Assembly: GCA_030247885.1 (NCBI GenBank) | Contig: JAPDRO010000008.1 | Span: forward strand, 1,054,001-1,118,000 | Direction of reading: 5' to 3' | From: Taxawa tesnikishii (nom. ined.) | Lineage: Eukaryota > Ascomycota > Dothideomycetes > Dothideales | Length of the DNA stretch: 64,000 bases | In this document: positions 10,789 to 22,549 of the stretch, in pieces | Position numbering within the stretch: position 1 is the first letter of the stretch | Layout: each line of letters begins with the position of its first letter | Position numbers and translations under genes: made by a program | The notes under the pieces: model-generated | Told to the model about the DNA's origin: nothing | What the model saw: only the letters and a program-made list of their open reading frames with translations | Databases searched by the model: none

Positions 10789-13700
10789 TTACTCTTCGTC
10801 GCTATCTTCGATAATCCTTCTCAGCCCTCTCTTCCGCACTGGCTCCACGACCTCCCCGTCTTCGTCTTCAATCGTCCCCTCCCGTCTGCGTGCCGTCAAC
10901 ACCTCAACATCGGGCAGATCCCCATCAGTGCCCGCACCCAGACTCTCCTGGCTGAGAAGAAACGACCTCCTTGCGGGGTCGTGCTCCTCCGCCGCAGCCG
11001 GAAAGCTGGATGAGAAAACCTCGACAGGCTGATCGCTTCCGATGATGAAGTCGGCGAGCTCCGACTCCGGCTCGCCTTCGTCACGGTCCTCGCCAGATGT
11101 GTCATCGGAACCAAGATCTATGCCTTGCGTGGGGAGCCGCATGTAGGCGGGTGTAGGCTCGGGGCTGGACTCTCCACCTTCCATGGCTTCGTCGGGATCG
11201 TCTCCGGCGCGGCCTCTGCCTCCTCTGCGTCCACCACGCCCGCGACCGGCTGCCCCTCTGGCCCTGCCCCCGCGACCTCTGCCTCTGGTGCTTCCTCGGC
11301 CACGTACAGAAGGCAATGCTGTCTCGCTCTCCTCACCGGCGCTTTGAGCCTGGGGCAGCGCGTCGTCCGGTTCAGATCGTAGTAAGTTGTCGACGTCAGC
11401 TTCAAGGTCAGATATATGCAGGTTGTCCTTGAATCGCTGTACACCTGCCACGTCCATGTCATGGACACGCTGAAGCATATCCGCAATGTCGGTAGTGACT
11501 CTGCCATGTTTGACTCGTTTGGTCGGGAGCGGTTCCCTGAAGCTTTGCGGAAATCGATCTGCTCGGGGCGCCGAAACGGTCTGAGCGCCATCGGTGTCGG
11601 CAATGTACTGGTACTTCCGCTCTAGCTCTCGTTCTTGCATCTTGTTAAGGAGAACATCGTTTAAGAAGGGTAGCTGTGCGGGTTCCGGTTCGGGTGACGG
11701 CTGTGGCGGTTTCGCTTTGCGCTTCGTTGTGATGGTCGCCTTCCTGCCCTTCGCTTTCGGTAAGGTTTGTCCTTCTTCACTTTCCTCCTCATCGTCATCG
11801 GCGTCCATGCGAGAGGCCCTGACGAAGCCCGTCCGAACGTTGTCCGGCATATGAAACTTCTTCGGCGGCCTCTTCGGAGCACGGCCTCGACCTTTCTTGG
11901 GCTCGGGCAACTCAGCTTGGCTGTTTTCAAGAGGGATTTCCACAACGCGCTTGTCAACCGCCGGTTGGATCTCCTTTGGTAAGATGCGCGGAGAACGGTC
12001 GTCGTGAAAAGTGAATCTGCTACCTGAAGCGATCATACCTTGCATCTTCTCATAGTTATCTTTCGCTTGCTCAAAGTCCTTCTCTTCTTTGCCTTTCATA
12101 AGCAACATCACAATGTTACCCTGCCGCTTGCGTCCTGTACGTCCCATACGCTGCAGCATGCGGATTGGAGAAGCGTTACCATCGTAGCAAATGATCAGAT
12201 CAATCTCACCAATGTCCAGACCTTCTTCACCGATAGATGTAGCTACCAGAGTGTTGTAGGTGCCTTTTTGAATTTCTCAAGCACATCCAACTGCTTCTTC
12301 TGGTCCATCCCTTCTGCGCCTTTGGACGCCGCTTGGCCGATGAACGCGTGCGGTCTGACCATAGGTTCATTGCGCTTCAGAACGCGGACAATGTCCTCCA
12401 CACTGTTTCGCCACTGTGCAAAGATCATGATCCTGGTGGCGGATGGAGCTGCACCGGCCACCGCATTCCCTTCTCCAGCGTCCATTAAGTGGTTCAATAC
12501 CACACTCCTCAGATACTCCATCTTCGGATGACCAAGATAGTCCGGGTTACTAACCCACGTTTTTACCGTGTTGGTCAACTTGACGAAATTGGGGTCTTCG
12601 ACAATCTGTTTTGCGTATTTCGCCTTGCTTTGCCCAGAGTCGATGGGATTGCGGAACTCGAGAAGAGCAGAGTAGAAAGGCCTGATGCCGTGAAATTTGA
12701 GTAGTTGAAGTGGCTGGCCCAGGCTCGCCAGCACGGTGAAAATTGTGTTGACCATGCCTTTGACAGGCATGGGTGCTCTTTGCCGGCTTCGGCCATCCAT
12801 TTCTGACGTGATTGGTTCATGCCAAAAGCAGTGATGGTCAATGGATCTCTCGACCAGTATGCGTTTTGGCCAGCAAGCTTGTCCATGACGGGCTTGACAG
12901 CCTTCGCGAACAAGTCCATGACCAACTCCTGTTCGTCCGAGAAGTCGAACAGCTCCACTTGAACGTCACGCTGGTGAACGTACTGGCGGATGTCGAGCGA
13001 GCTTTCCGTCCGGATCTCAACTCTGGAGATATCGAGGCCGTCAATCACCTGCTGTACAGCCTCCACACTGGAGCCCGGAGTAGCTGTGAGAGCAAGCACT
13101 CGAAAACTTTGGTTGAACCTGCGGAGGAACTTGACCAGCTCGACGTAAGAGTAGCCGCCAGTAGCACGATGAGCTTCGTCCACCACCAGCAGTACGATCT
13201 TCTTGGGGTCCGCGATACCGGTTTTGAGATCATTCATGATTGTTTGAGGCGTCATGAAGAAGACTCGCTTGCTCTGCCATGCTTCTGCGCGCAAGCCAGG
13301 AGAGGTCGTTCCCGTGAGCATTACCGTGTCGGAGCGCGGGATACCAACGATGTGGAAACAAGCATCGACTTGCTGTGCTACCAGAGGTCGAGTGGGCGCC
13401 ACAAAGACAATCTGAGCATCCGTTGTCCAGCGGTACCAGTTCAGCATCACAGTAGCGGCGATAAAGGTCTTTCCAAGACCAGTTGGCAATGCGACGAGAA
13501 GATTGTGGAACAGTCCTCTGGCGACTATGTTGTACTGGTAATCCCTGATGGTGCCAAGATTGGTCGGGTATACCCAAGTCTTCGCAGCTTCTCCATCGAG
13601 CTTGTGGTGTGTTGGAGGTTGCACCTGGGTCGCAAGAGGCCAGGCATGCTTCTTCGCCTGAGATGTCGGGCCAAGTTTCTGAACCGTTCCGCCGAAGAGC

Positions 13701-14694
13701 GTAGTCTGCCGTAAGCCATTTTGAGGAGCAACAAGATTTGGCTTCCGGGTATGAACTGCAACGTCTTGCGAAGAGACATGAATAGCCTCCTGTGGTGACT
13801 TGGTAGGGGATATCGACGAAGACTGAGATGAATCAAAAGCATCCGATGGCAAATCTGCAAGCTCATTGGAGAGGTCAAGGGCTGGGGTAGACAATCGTTG
13901 GGTGGTGTTTGTGCTTGCAGCAGACAAGGTAGTGTTTGGTCTGTCCGATTGCAAAGGGCGCTTGAACACAGGTGGCGCAGCAGTCGGACCGAGTGCTGTA
14001 GCCGCCGATGTTGACATTGGAGGATCACGCTTCCATGAAGCGCGATCAGCTAGATTCGGTTGTGTTGCAACAGTCCTAGAAGGTGGTACTGGTGGCGGTC
14101 TCATTGTTGTCTTGTGGTTGGACGTAACGGTCGGGACAGGAGGTTTGGGCAGTTCAGGTTCTTGCGGTCGTGGTTGTGGAGGCTGCTTAATCCATATCGG
14201 ACCCCGTATATCCCAAGGGTTTGACGACGGAGGAGGCGCCTGGGAGACGAAAGTCTCCTGCAAAAATCATCCTCTACGATGGCTATGTGGTGCTTCAGTT
14301 TCTTAGGAACCGCAAGACCTTCCTCGTCCACATTGTAATCGCGGCTTTTGCTCCGTCTTGCTCCTGGAGCAGACCGGGAGTTTGCAGTATCGTCTGATTC
14401 TTCGCCCGGAGTAGCAGTCCTTGCTTTTGATTTCTTGCGAGTTGTTGTCTTCGGCGTTTTCTTGCGCGTTGTTCGCTTCGCCACCACGGGAGACTTGGGC
14501 GGATCGAAACCGTTTTCTGAATCTTCATCAAAAGTAGCTATACTCGTTATACTCGATCGCCTCCGAGAGGCTGATCTCGGTGCATTCTTGCGTGTGGATT
14601 TGCCTTTTGCAGTGCCGGTTTTGGCCGCAGTCGTTCTACACCTCTTGGTCGGTCGTGGAGAGGAATCGAAATCAGAGTCGATGTCATCGCCCAT
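10789..14694 (-). CDS. mph1: ATP-dependent DNA helicase Mph1 (FANCM family)
   Basis: This is an SF2 helicase of the FANCM/Mph1 family, which remodels replication forks and D-loops in recombination-based repair. Visible motifs in order: Walker A in [17 protein letters not shown], the DEAH box in [11 protein letters not shown], motif III LTATPG and motif [14 protein letters not shown]. Before the helicase core lies a basic disordered N-terminus and the conserved [15 protein letters not shown] segment typical of fungal Mph1. After it comes a long charged tail with an RGRG-rich stretch ending IIEDSDEE. The start at 14694 (MGDDIDSDF) is the first ATG of the frame. The frame moves by one missing base near 14256, 12783 and 12266, at least two of them in A or G runs. 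Conserved sequence continues unbroken across each point, so the gene is probably whole. Confidence 0.9.
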
Positions 14695-15254
14695 CGTGTG
14701 CGAGCCTCCTCACGCTCTCACCTGTCGCGGCATGGATGAACGCGAGTGGTACTGATGGATGATGAAACGCCACTCCAGACCCGGCAGGCATTCGTCACGC
14801 GTTTTGGGAGACGCGTTTCGGAAAGTGGCTCGATCAAGCTCTCGGTTGGGCTTCCGAACCCCGCAAATGCCAAGGAGCGCTGCAAGATGGCTGCGGGTTG
14901 ATGACCGAGCTGGACACTCGTCGATCCTCCGTTCCTTCATCCAACCCATTCGTATAATCCACCTGTGAGTTGGATAGCATGGCCGCCTTTGTACGGTCAT
15001 ACGAAATCTGTCTGTATCGGCAATGCCACCGCGACTTCCACTGTCAATCTCTGCGGTCATTCACCAGGTAAACATGATGAACATAGTCGGCCACGGCTTG
15101 CAGGAGATCAGCAAAGTATTAGTCCTTTCATCCGGGCTAGACTTCGACTCCGCATCGCTATATAACCTCAGCAGCATGACAAGCTTGTCCAGCCCTCAAT
15201 CAAAACCCTCACGTTGAACTGCTACAGGAAGCTATCCTATTCGTAGTCTTCAGC
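14695..15254. promoter_or_regulatory. Divergent intergenic region between mph1 and the GFA gene
   Basis: These 560 bp lie between two gene starts that point away from each other, so both promoters must lie here. No gene, repeat or specific operator was recognised. Confidence 0.45.
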
Positions 15255-15822
15255 ATGCCAGAGCTCACTGGCGACCCAAACCGTCACGACCCCTCCGAGT
15301 TCTCCGAGTCGCTATCGGGCCAATGCATCTGCGGCAGTATCCACGTAACGATAACCGACAATGAGCTTTTCACCAAACGGCGTGGGCACCTTTGTCACTG
15401 CGCAAACTGTAGGAAGACCGCAGGCAGCTTCTGTGGCAGCAACTTGGTCATAGAAGAAGAGAAGGTCAACATCGAAGATCGGAATGGGACACTGAAGTAT
15501 TACACCGATACGCAGACCGGGAGTGGCACACCTCTGAAAAGGTTCTTCTGTGGAACTTGCGGGAAGTGAGCTTGACCCTTTCGTCTGGTAGGGTGCCGAA
15601 CGTCTTTGGAAGCTGACGCCGATACGTTTGCTCCGTCACAGTCCGGTTAAGTCGGAAACACCACTATACAAAGGCAAGGTTGTCCTCAAGATGGGCATGT
15701 TCCCTCTGATCCCGACCCCTGAAATGGAAACATTCGCACTGCACCGACACGACTGGCAGGGCAAACACCCAGGCATGGAACAATACAAGCTCAAGATGTT
15801 CCAAGACAAGCTCGATGAGTGA
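15255..15822 (+). CDS. GFA/CENP-V domain protein
   Basis: This is a 163-residue protein with one intron (15566-15641, GTGAGC to CACAG). The family folds around zinc bound by Cys pairs, visible here as GQCICGS, HLCHCANCRKTAG with SFCGSN, and FFCGTCGNPV across the splice. Family members include bacterial glutathione-dependent formaldehyde-activating enzyme and many fungal proteins without assigned substrate, so a small thiol-related cytosolic role is all that can be said. The start MPELTGDPN at 15255 gives the usual family length and the frame is intact. Confidence 0.85.
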
Positions 15823-16029
15823 TCTGCCACAACACTGGTTTCTGTTGGACGGCAACACGTTGGACACACTCAAGGTTTGGATTACTCTTGAACCCCTTCA
15901 TTCGTTGAAAGGATTACGTTGATCCACGTTTTCAATATAAGAGAGAAATACGAAATATCTTTTGGCATCCGAGATGCGCTTCAGAACAACCTCTCTCCCA
16001 CTCCCTCCTCCTTCTAGCGTGTTTCCAGC

Positions 16030-16748
16030 TCATCCAATGATCCAGAGGGCAAGACCAAGCAGGCCCATGACCTGAGAAGGCAGATGGTTGATGGCAGCGT
16101 TGGCCGACGCAGAGGCAGATGCCGAAGCGCTGGCAGCCGCACTGCTGGCAGCGCTCGCGCCCGAAGAAGCAGCAGAAGTCGCCCTGGAGGAAGCTAACAA
16201 ATTTCGTCAACACTCTTCACTTTCACTTTCCCGGGAACGAAGACTCACCAGAAGCAGCCGCACCAGTGTTGGACGCAGTTCCGCTAGCAGACCCGGTCGT
16301 CACCGCCGCAGAACCCGTGGTGCTCGCAGTGCTCGCGCCCAGCGTTGCAGCAGCACCCGCCAGAGAGGTGGAGGTTAAGAAGTAAGAACTGATACAGTTC
16401 TGCTGGCAGTCGGCGTACTGCTGCGTGTCGGATGCCGACCCGTTGCCCTGTGGGCACTGGGCTGCGCAGTTGGTTGTTGCGTTGATCTGGGCTGCATTCG
16501 GGTTAGGGTTGCCGAGGCAGGCTGCTTGGCAGTTCACATCGCCTGCATTGCCTGTATTGCTGTTAGTGAAGTAACGGGTTGAGGAGTTAGAGGAGCATCT
16601 TACATGCGTTCAGACAGGTCTGGGTTGGTGAGAGAGAAGTAGAGGTGCTGGTTCCGCTCACGGCAGCGTCGGTGGTCGCCGAGGCCTGGGGAGCGGCCAT
16701 GCTGAGGCCGAGGAGGCCAGCGAGGAAGAAAGTTGTGCTGAACTTCAT
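16030..16748 (-). CDS. GPI-anchored small Cys-containing secreted protein
   Basis: Three exons (16748-16604, 16551-16249, 16193-16030) splice to 203 residues. A signal peptide (MKFSTTFFLAGLLGLSMAA) is followed by a Thr/Ser linker and then a module with eight Cys: TCLNACNAG, NCQAACLGNP, NCAAQCPQG, DCQQNCISSYF. The Ala/Ser-rich tail ends in a hydrophobic stretch (VMGLLGLALWIIG) typical of a GPI-attachment signal. It is expected at the plasma membrane or cell wall. Proteins of this layout are common in filamentous ascomycetes, but I know no assigned function. The frame is intact. Confidence 0.8.
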
Positions 16749-17332
16749 GATTGCTGTGTGTGGTATCCAGAAAGACTCAAACAATAGATGCGATGGGTAT
16801 CGTATATTGAAAGAATACAGATGATCCTAAGCGAGTGTGATGGTTTTGGAGCAGTGGAGGCGAAAGACTTCAACGAACAACAGAACAGACTTTGAGCGTG
16901 AGAAATAAGGAAGAGACTGACCTCGGTCCGCAGTGGGGCACAATGCTGGTTTTGTTTTTGTACATGGCGTTTCAATGTCATCCATTTACTTACGAGATTA
17001 CTCATTTGCACGCGCCGGTCCGGGGATGGGGGTGGGTCTGGGGATTCATGCAGGGTCACTTAATTTACAAGGGAACCCACCCGAGTGGTGGAGAAGCCAA
17101 TCATGTCATGCGAATAAGGGCCAAGTAATTGCATCCTCGTACTTCGCTAACTGTTGTGCTATCGGGTACGAGAAAAGACATTTGATGGCCTGAGCAAGCG
17201 TAGCAGCGTGCGAGAGAAGCGCGCTGCAGAGTCCTACCGACAGTCACAGCCTGAAATGCGAAACCCCTAAGAAGCGACAACAACGTCGATCGGGAACGAT
17301 CAGGATTCCTCATTCTCCAACGCCAACGTCCT
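16749..17332. other. Intergenic region, no gene seen
   Basis: This holds the promoter side of the GPI protein gene and the 3' flank of the HeLo gene. Short open frames exist but nothing supports coding. Confidence 0.4.
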
Positions 17333-18111
17333 TCATGTTCCAATGTTGAACGTTCCGCCACTCGTACCGGAGATCTGTCCGAATCGTGTGCACAGGTTGT
17401 TTGGACCGAAATTCGCAGTGTTGTTATGAACCTGCTGTGACCGCTTGAACTTCTTGAGGACCTCTTCCATCATCTTATCGTCGGTGGCTACGGCCATGTC
17501 TTTGAGCAGTGGAGCGGTGCGAGGGATACTGAGCTCTGGGACGTTTTTCTCACACAGCTGGCGGCGGAGTGACTCTGGAGCTGGAAAGAGCTCTTCAAGG
17601 TCTTTGACCAGTTCAGTTACGTCTTTCGTCACGGCCTTCAGCTGCTTTTCCTCATACAGAGCCCACTTGGTCTTCCTTGAGAGAGAAGTCTTATCCTGTC
17701 TCTTTAGAGATGGACTTCTCATCTGATCGCTGAGCGTCGTGGCTGTGCAATCGCTGTCGGACGAACCATCATAGCCTGACGAGTCGGTATCACTATTGCG
17801 ATTGATCCTTGTGGGCAATTTCTCAGCTTCGGCGAAAAGGGTGAAGATCTGTCCAAGAAGGCTCTCTGCTTTTCGTCTGATCTCTGGAGACCTGGATATT
17901 TCGTTCAGAAATCGAACGTTGTTGAGATTGTTCAAGCCTACTGATGCTCCCCAGCGTGACAGGCGGTCTGGGCGTTGCTGAGCTTCAACACGATGTTCTG
18001 TGAGCGCGTTCCGAAATTGCGTCCGATCTGGATGTAGTTGAAACAGTCGACTGCGTCGTTGAAGGCGACAGCAAGGCCAGAAATACCCACGACAAGACCT
18101 GCCGACTCCAT
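17333..18111 (-). CDS. HeLo-domain cell-death effector with C-terminal amyloid-like motif
   Basis: The N-terminus (MESAGLVVGISGLAVAFNDA, then CFNYIQIGRNFG) and the following LSRWGASVGLNN match the HeLo domain, the membrane-targeting helical bundle of Podospora HET-S. A Ser/Asp-rich loop and more helices lead to LFPAPESLRRQLCEKN. The last 30 or so residues are unlike the rest: NNTANFGPNNLCTRFGQISG followed by TSGGTFNIG. They are rich in Asn, Gly, Phe and Gln, as in HET-s-type prion-forming motifs. A near copy forms the N-terminus of the divergently transcribed NACHT gene. In the known systems, amyloid templating from the receptor triggers the HeLo domain to damage membranes and kill the cell. 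The start MESAG at 18111 fits the family; 18144 is an upstream alternative. The frame appears interrupted about once, which may only reflect assembly quality. Confidence 0.78.
17336..17434 (-). other. C-terminal amyloid-like motif of the HeLo protein
   Basis: The motif has about 30 residues with the pattern NNxAxFGxNNxC, then FGQISG, then a Phe-Asn pair. The same pattern occurs at 18353-18442 in the receptor gene. Such shared short motifs define effector/receptor pairs in fungal amyloid signalling. Which named motif class it belongs to I cannot tell. Confidence 0.7.
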
Positions 18112-18352
18112 AACCAGTTGTGGTACCGATGATAGCGTTTCCACGCGGAATGCCTGGCAAAATATACCGTTGTCTGGCAGGAGCGACGATGTTGATCAGG
18201 CAAACTTTGTGCGACAGGCAAACGGATCGGTTCTCACGGGTTCCTGTATATTCTGGGTTCTCCCTACGACAAACGCGGGTTGCTCTTTGAAGGCCCGGTA
18301 TGCCCTCCTTCTAGCTCTGTGTTGTTGCATAATCCCAGTCCTGCTGGTAGAG
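18112..18352. promoter_or_regulatory. Shared divergent promoter region of the HeLo/NACHT pair
   Basis: Only about 240 bp separate the two start codons, which point away from each other. A shared regulatory region would keep effector and receptor co-expressed, as is common for such pairs. No specific operator was recognised. Confidence 0.5.
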
Positions 18353-18442
18353 ATGAACAACCGCGCGAAGTTTGGGTTCAACAACCACTGTCAGCAGTTC
18401 GGTCAAATCAGCGGAGATGGCATCGTCTTCAACATGTCGAAC
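18353..18442 (+). other. N-terminal amyloid-like motif of the NACHT receptor
   Basis: Aligned with the HeLo motif it shares NN, A, FG, NN, C, FGQISG and FN at matching positions over about 30 residues, while the rest of the two proteins is unrelated. Its position before the nucleotide-binding domain is the one used in NWD2-like receptors. Confidence 0.7.
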
Positions 18443-19816
18443 ACATCTGGTCACGCTCCAGAGGATGATACCGAGATAGGTGCGCGTTTTTGCTGCCGTA
18501 TGGAGACGAGGCTGTACTGACACCGCATAGAGTGTCTGCGGTCTTTGGCCTTTCCGGAAACGCACCACCGAGCCTACCACATCAGGAACCCATTTCTTGG
18601 AACATGTGCCTGGCTTCTTAATCACGATCAGTACAAGAAGTGGCTCCAACAAAGCGGTCTTCTTTGGATCAACGGGAAACCCGGTGCTGGAAAGTCAACG
18701 TTGATGAAATATGCATGCGAAAAAATTTAGTCATCAACCGGACATGCACAGAACAATACAGTCATCTTAACCTACTTCTTTCATGGGCGGGGCGCGTCAG
18801 TACAAAAGAGTGCCTTTGGGCTGTTTCGCTCCCTTATTCATCAGCTCGCCAGCTGTAATGCCCCTGTCCTGGAACGTATTCATGAACATTACAAGAGGAA
18901 CAAGAAGGAAAAGGGCGATTTGGAATGGCATGGGCATGAACTGCGTGCACTATTTCAGTGCTGTTTACCTTTGGCATTGCAGACTAGCATTGTGGAGATA
19001 TACGTTGACGACTTTGATGAACGTACAGAATTCGATGCTGCGGAGCTCGTGAGCGTCTTCCATGGACCACTGTCGGAAAGAAGCCCGGAGCACCACCCGT
19101 TGTGGCTGTGCTTCTCTTGTCAACCATATCCACCGCTCATCGGGAAGCACGATTTCACCATCCGTGTTGAGGACGAGAACGCGAACGATATCTCCACATA
19201 CGTCCGCGATCGCTCGAAACATCTGCAGGGGAGCAACGTCAAGCTGAATGCAACAGAGCTTGAGGACACGATCATTGAGAGATCGAACGGGGTCTTCCAA
19301 TGGGTGGTTCTGGTTGTTCCAAAGATACTAGACCTCCGCAACCGCAAAGACGAGTCCTTCAAAGCCCCAGAAAGGGCCGTTCATAATATCTCCGCCGAGC
19401 TGAGAATGCTCTACCAGGAAGCGATGGAGACTGTTGACTTTGACGATCTGTCCCAGTCGTTGGCGCTGGTGCGTTGGGTATGCTTTTCGTTTCGTCGCTT
19501 GTCGCTGGACGAAGTCCGCATGGCCATGAATCTGAGCTGCACTAGTTCTGATGAACCACTAGATGTTCATATGGCTTCTGACACCTGGACCGAGGAGCTT
19601 AATCTGACTACATTACGGATCAGGTATCTGTTGCAGGGCCTGGTTGAAGTGGTGGAGAGTCACACGAGCACTGTGGTGGGCTCTACGTTGCATGAACGCA
19701 ACTGCCGTGAGGTTGCTGAATGCAGCCGGCGCATTGCCACAATCGCCAGAGGAAGTAGAAATGCTGAAGCAAGAGAGGAACCGCCCCACTGTGCTCATCA
19801 CAAGGACAAGAGGTAG
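18353..19816 (+). CDS. NACHT-domain NLR (STAND) receptor with N-terminal amyloid-like motif
   Basis: The first exon encodes NNRAKFGFNNHCQQFGQISG and then DGIVFNMSN, the counterpart of the HeLo protein's C-terminus. After an intron (18480-18530, GTGCGC to CATAG) the protein continues with CLRSLAFPETHHR, TCAWLLNHDQYKKWL and LLWINGKPGAGKST, the classic entry and Walker A of fungal NACHT proteins. TVILTYFFHGRG and the NACHT helical and winged-helix regions follow (SLALVRWVCFSFRRLSLDEV). No WD40, ankyrin or TPR repeats follow before the TAG at 19814-19816, so the sensor region is missing or was lost. In known pairs the NACHT part oligomerises on ligand and exposes the N-terminal motif. The frame appears interrupted about once; whether the gene is functional is open. 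Confidence 0.78.
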
Positions 19817-20145
19817 GCCGGTAGTGGAAAACCTACTGCCCAATCACTAGGAACTCGTGCCCGTGGAGTACAGCGAAGAGGGTTACCGCAAGTAGTGTAG
19901 CAACAGCGAGTACTGAAATGGTGTCAACTAGAAGACTGTAATCCACATTGTGCTGTTGATAGAGAGAGGAGAAAGGAAGTAGTTTGTTGACTTGACGCGT
20001 CAGCTTTCCCCGTATTTGGAAATGAGGGTCAGGGACTGATCTCCTGCTCCCCTTTCACATGCGCGAATTGACTCTCCGGCCCTTACAATAACTTCTCAAC
20101 AGACAGAATGATGGTGCGAAAGGATACCACGCCCTTTCCTATATC
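19817..20145. other. Intergenic region, no gene seen
   Basis: This is the 3' flank of the NACHT gene and the promoter of the phosphoesterase gene. One open frame continues past the NACHT stop in another phase to 19850 (with ...VRLLNAAGALPQSPEE), which may be residual coding sequence. It is not annotated separately. Confidence 0.35.
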
Positions 20146-22238
20146 ATGAGCTTCCAATATGCCGCCCCGAATGCATCCCCGACAAACGTCCGCAGCCCCT
20201 CCGCAGTACGCCAGATAAGCACGAAACTCGGTAATTTCCTTCCAGAAAGACTTTGGGGCAGCCGTGGTAGATTACAACACAATGGAAAGGATCGGCCTCA
20301 AGGACGGATACGGACAGTGCGGCGGCGATTGCTCTGGATACCGGCGGTCTTGATCCTTCTTTGGCTCCTCGTTCTGCGCTGGGGAGAGAGGACCATCTTC
20401 AGTGATAGCGTAGCAGCTTGTGATTGGGAATCCTGGGAGGACTGGGTGCGCGCCGCTTCAACACATACATCAAACATACACAGTTCTGACTGATGTCCAG
20501 CCTGCAGATGCCCAGCCACACCATCTCATATTTCTAGCAGATCCCCAGCTCATTGACCCCCACACCTACCCAGGCCGACCGTGGCCGCTCTCCAGCATCA
20601 CCATCTCTTTCACTGACAAATACCTCAAGCGCTCCTACAAAGCATTGCAGCGCACACTCAGCCCTCAGACCATCTTTTTCTCGGCGACCTATTCGACGGA
20701 GGTAGAGAGTGGGAAACTACGGGCAAAGGCGGGTTCAAAGCTTCGGAAGAGCGGTGGAAAAGCTATGGCACAGAATACTGGCTACATGAGTATGATCGGT
20801 TTGGCAGGATTTTTTCGATCAGGACCAAGTCACCGGTGGAGTCTCGGGACACATTGTACAGGACAGGAAGATCATTGCGAGCTTGCCCGGGAATCACGAT
20901 TTGGGATTTGGCGCTGGAGTGCAGAAGCCAGTAAGAGACAGGTTCAGGGCGTTCTTTGGAGACGGGGACAGGGTTGATGTTGTCGGGAACCACACATTCG
21001 TCAGCCTAGACACGGTCAGCTTGAGCGCGAAGGGCCAGGAAGGTGCGCTGGACGTGATATGGAAGCCCACGACGGAATTTCTGGACAACGTCAAGGAAAC
21101 AAAGATCAAGGCGGTAGAGCACGAGCTCAGACTTCAAAAGAGTAAGGGAGAGCTCGCAAGGAAGCATGCGCATGAAGTCATACACCCGAAGGACCTTGAA
21201 AGGCAACCGACTGAGGAGGAACTGGCGAGAACGGCGAAACCTGAGTTCCCAACCGTCGTGCTCTCTCACGTCCCATTCTACAGAACACCCAGGACGCCTT
21301 GTGGTCCACTCCGCGAACACTATCCGCCGAGCAAACCAGGTCTGGAGGTAGACGAACAAAACGCTATTCGCGTCGCAGGCGGCTTCCAATACCAAAACGT
21401 TCTCGCTCCGGACATTACGACAACCATCGCGGAGAAGGTTGGAAACATCAGCTACGTCTTCTCAGGCGACGACCACGACTATTGCGAAGTCTTGCATCGA
21501 CACTACCCCTCCGCCGGCGACGGCATTCGAGAAATTACGGTCAAGAGCATGAGTCTGGCAATGGGTGTCCGGAAGCCAGGCTTCCTCCTCGCTAGCCTGT
21601 GGAACCCAGTTGATGGTTCGGGTCGCTCGCTAGGTGCGGCCGACGAGCCAACCCTACAAACACACCTTTGCTTGTTACCTGATACCGTTGGTACGATCAT
21701 CCGTTACGGCATGTGTCTCGGTTTCACCCTCTTCGTCCTTCTGATCCGAGCACTCGTCCTCGCCGCACGGAAAGACGAGTATAACCCAGTGCGCTCCTCA
21801 AGCCCTATCCTTCCCACCGTCGAACGATCAGCAAAGAGCGTCAGGAACGGAAGCACGGGAGGTCGCCACCGCGCCGCGTCCGCATCCTCTAACTCGGTTC
21901 CCGGAGCAGACGGAAACAAGAATCTCTCCGTTCGCTCGTACAACGCGCGCGCTCGCAGCGTGAGTCCTGCTCCTGGAGGCAGTCCTAACAACAATAACAA
22001 CAACAACAACAACAACGGGACCGCTGACTACAGCTACGGGTACGGCTTACCTCCAAGTGGTTTGCCGCCGCATATGGCGCCGTGCAGGCCGCAGGCGCCG
22101 TTGATCGACCGTGCAGGCTATTATGGCAAAGAGAAGGATGATAGAGAGGATGAGACGGATGAGTGGGGTTACTATCCGGACGAGAAGAAGAGCGTGCTAA
22201 GGATGGAGAGGGGGAGAGGAGGCCAAGAGGTTTCTTGA
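20146..22238 (+). CDS. Cdc1/Ted1-like ER metallophosphoesterase
   Basis: An N-terminal membrane helix (LLWIPAVLILLWLLVLRW) is followed by a calcineurin-like phosphoesterase domain: LIFLADPQLIDPHTYP, LGDLFDGGREW, PGNHDLGFG, VVLSHVPFYRT and FSGDDHDYCE give the metal-binding motifs. A second membrane helix lies near the C-terminus (MCLGFTLFVLLIRALVLA), then a disordered tail with a poly-Asn run. This is the layout of yeast Cdc1/Ted1 and mammalian PGAP5, which remodel the ethanolamine phosphate on GPI anchors in the ER. An intron at 20446-20500 (GTGCGC, branch CTGAC, CCAG) joins exon 1 to the phosphatase domain. Two one-base losses in T-runs, near 20677 and 20811, displace the frame. The conserved motifs run straight across them. 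Confidence 0.82.
21986..22017 (+). repeat. AAC microsatellite coding for poly-Asn
   Basis: A short run of AAC/AAT triplets encodes about ten Asn in the disordered cytosolic tail of the phosphoesterase. Likely length-variable. Confidence 0.85.
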
Positions 22239-22549
22239 GGCGGGTGGGAGAGGAGTTTGCGTTGGGTATAGGATGGGTCGCGGCGCCGGCGCTGGTTTGG
22301 TGGTGGTGGTTGATGAGGAATTGAAGTTGGAGGGGATGTGTCATCACCTTTCCAGCGATTAAAAAGTAGATTTCGAATACCCGTACAGAGGTCATGATCA
22401 GAACCGGAACCCCAGAATCGCGGTCTCATCGTTGCCCGTTGTCCCCAAACTCCAGCATTACCTGTACAATCTCCCATCCTCTCATTATAGCCTGTTGCGT
22501 GACCAAATCCACCCATACTTCCCGTTACCACGGCATGACCCTGCCTGCC
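22239..22549. other. Convergent intergenic region
   Basis: This is shared 3' flank of the phosphoesterase (+) and the small hypothetical gene (-). I see no gene. Confidence 0.35.

Noticed and set aside
12812-13714. Plus-strand open frame of 300 residues inside mph1
   Set aside because: It lies antisense to the conserved helicase motifs and has no family resemblance or splice pattern.
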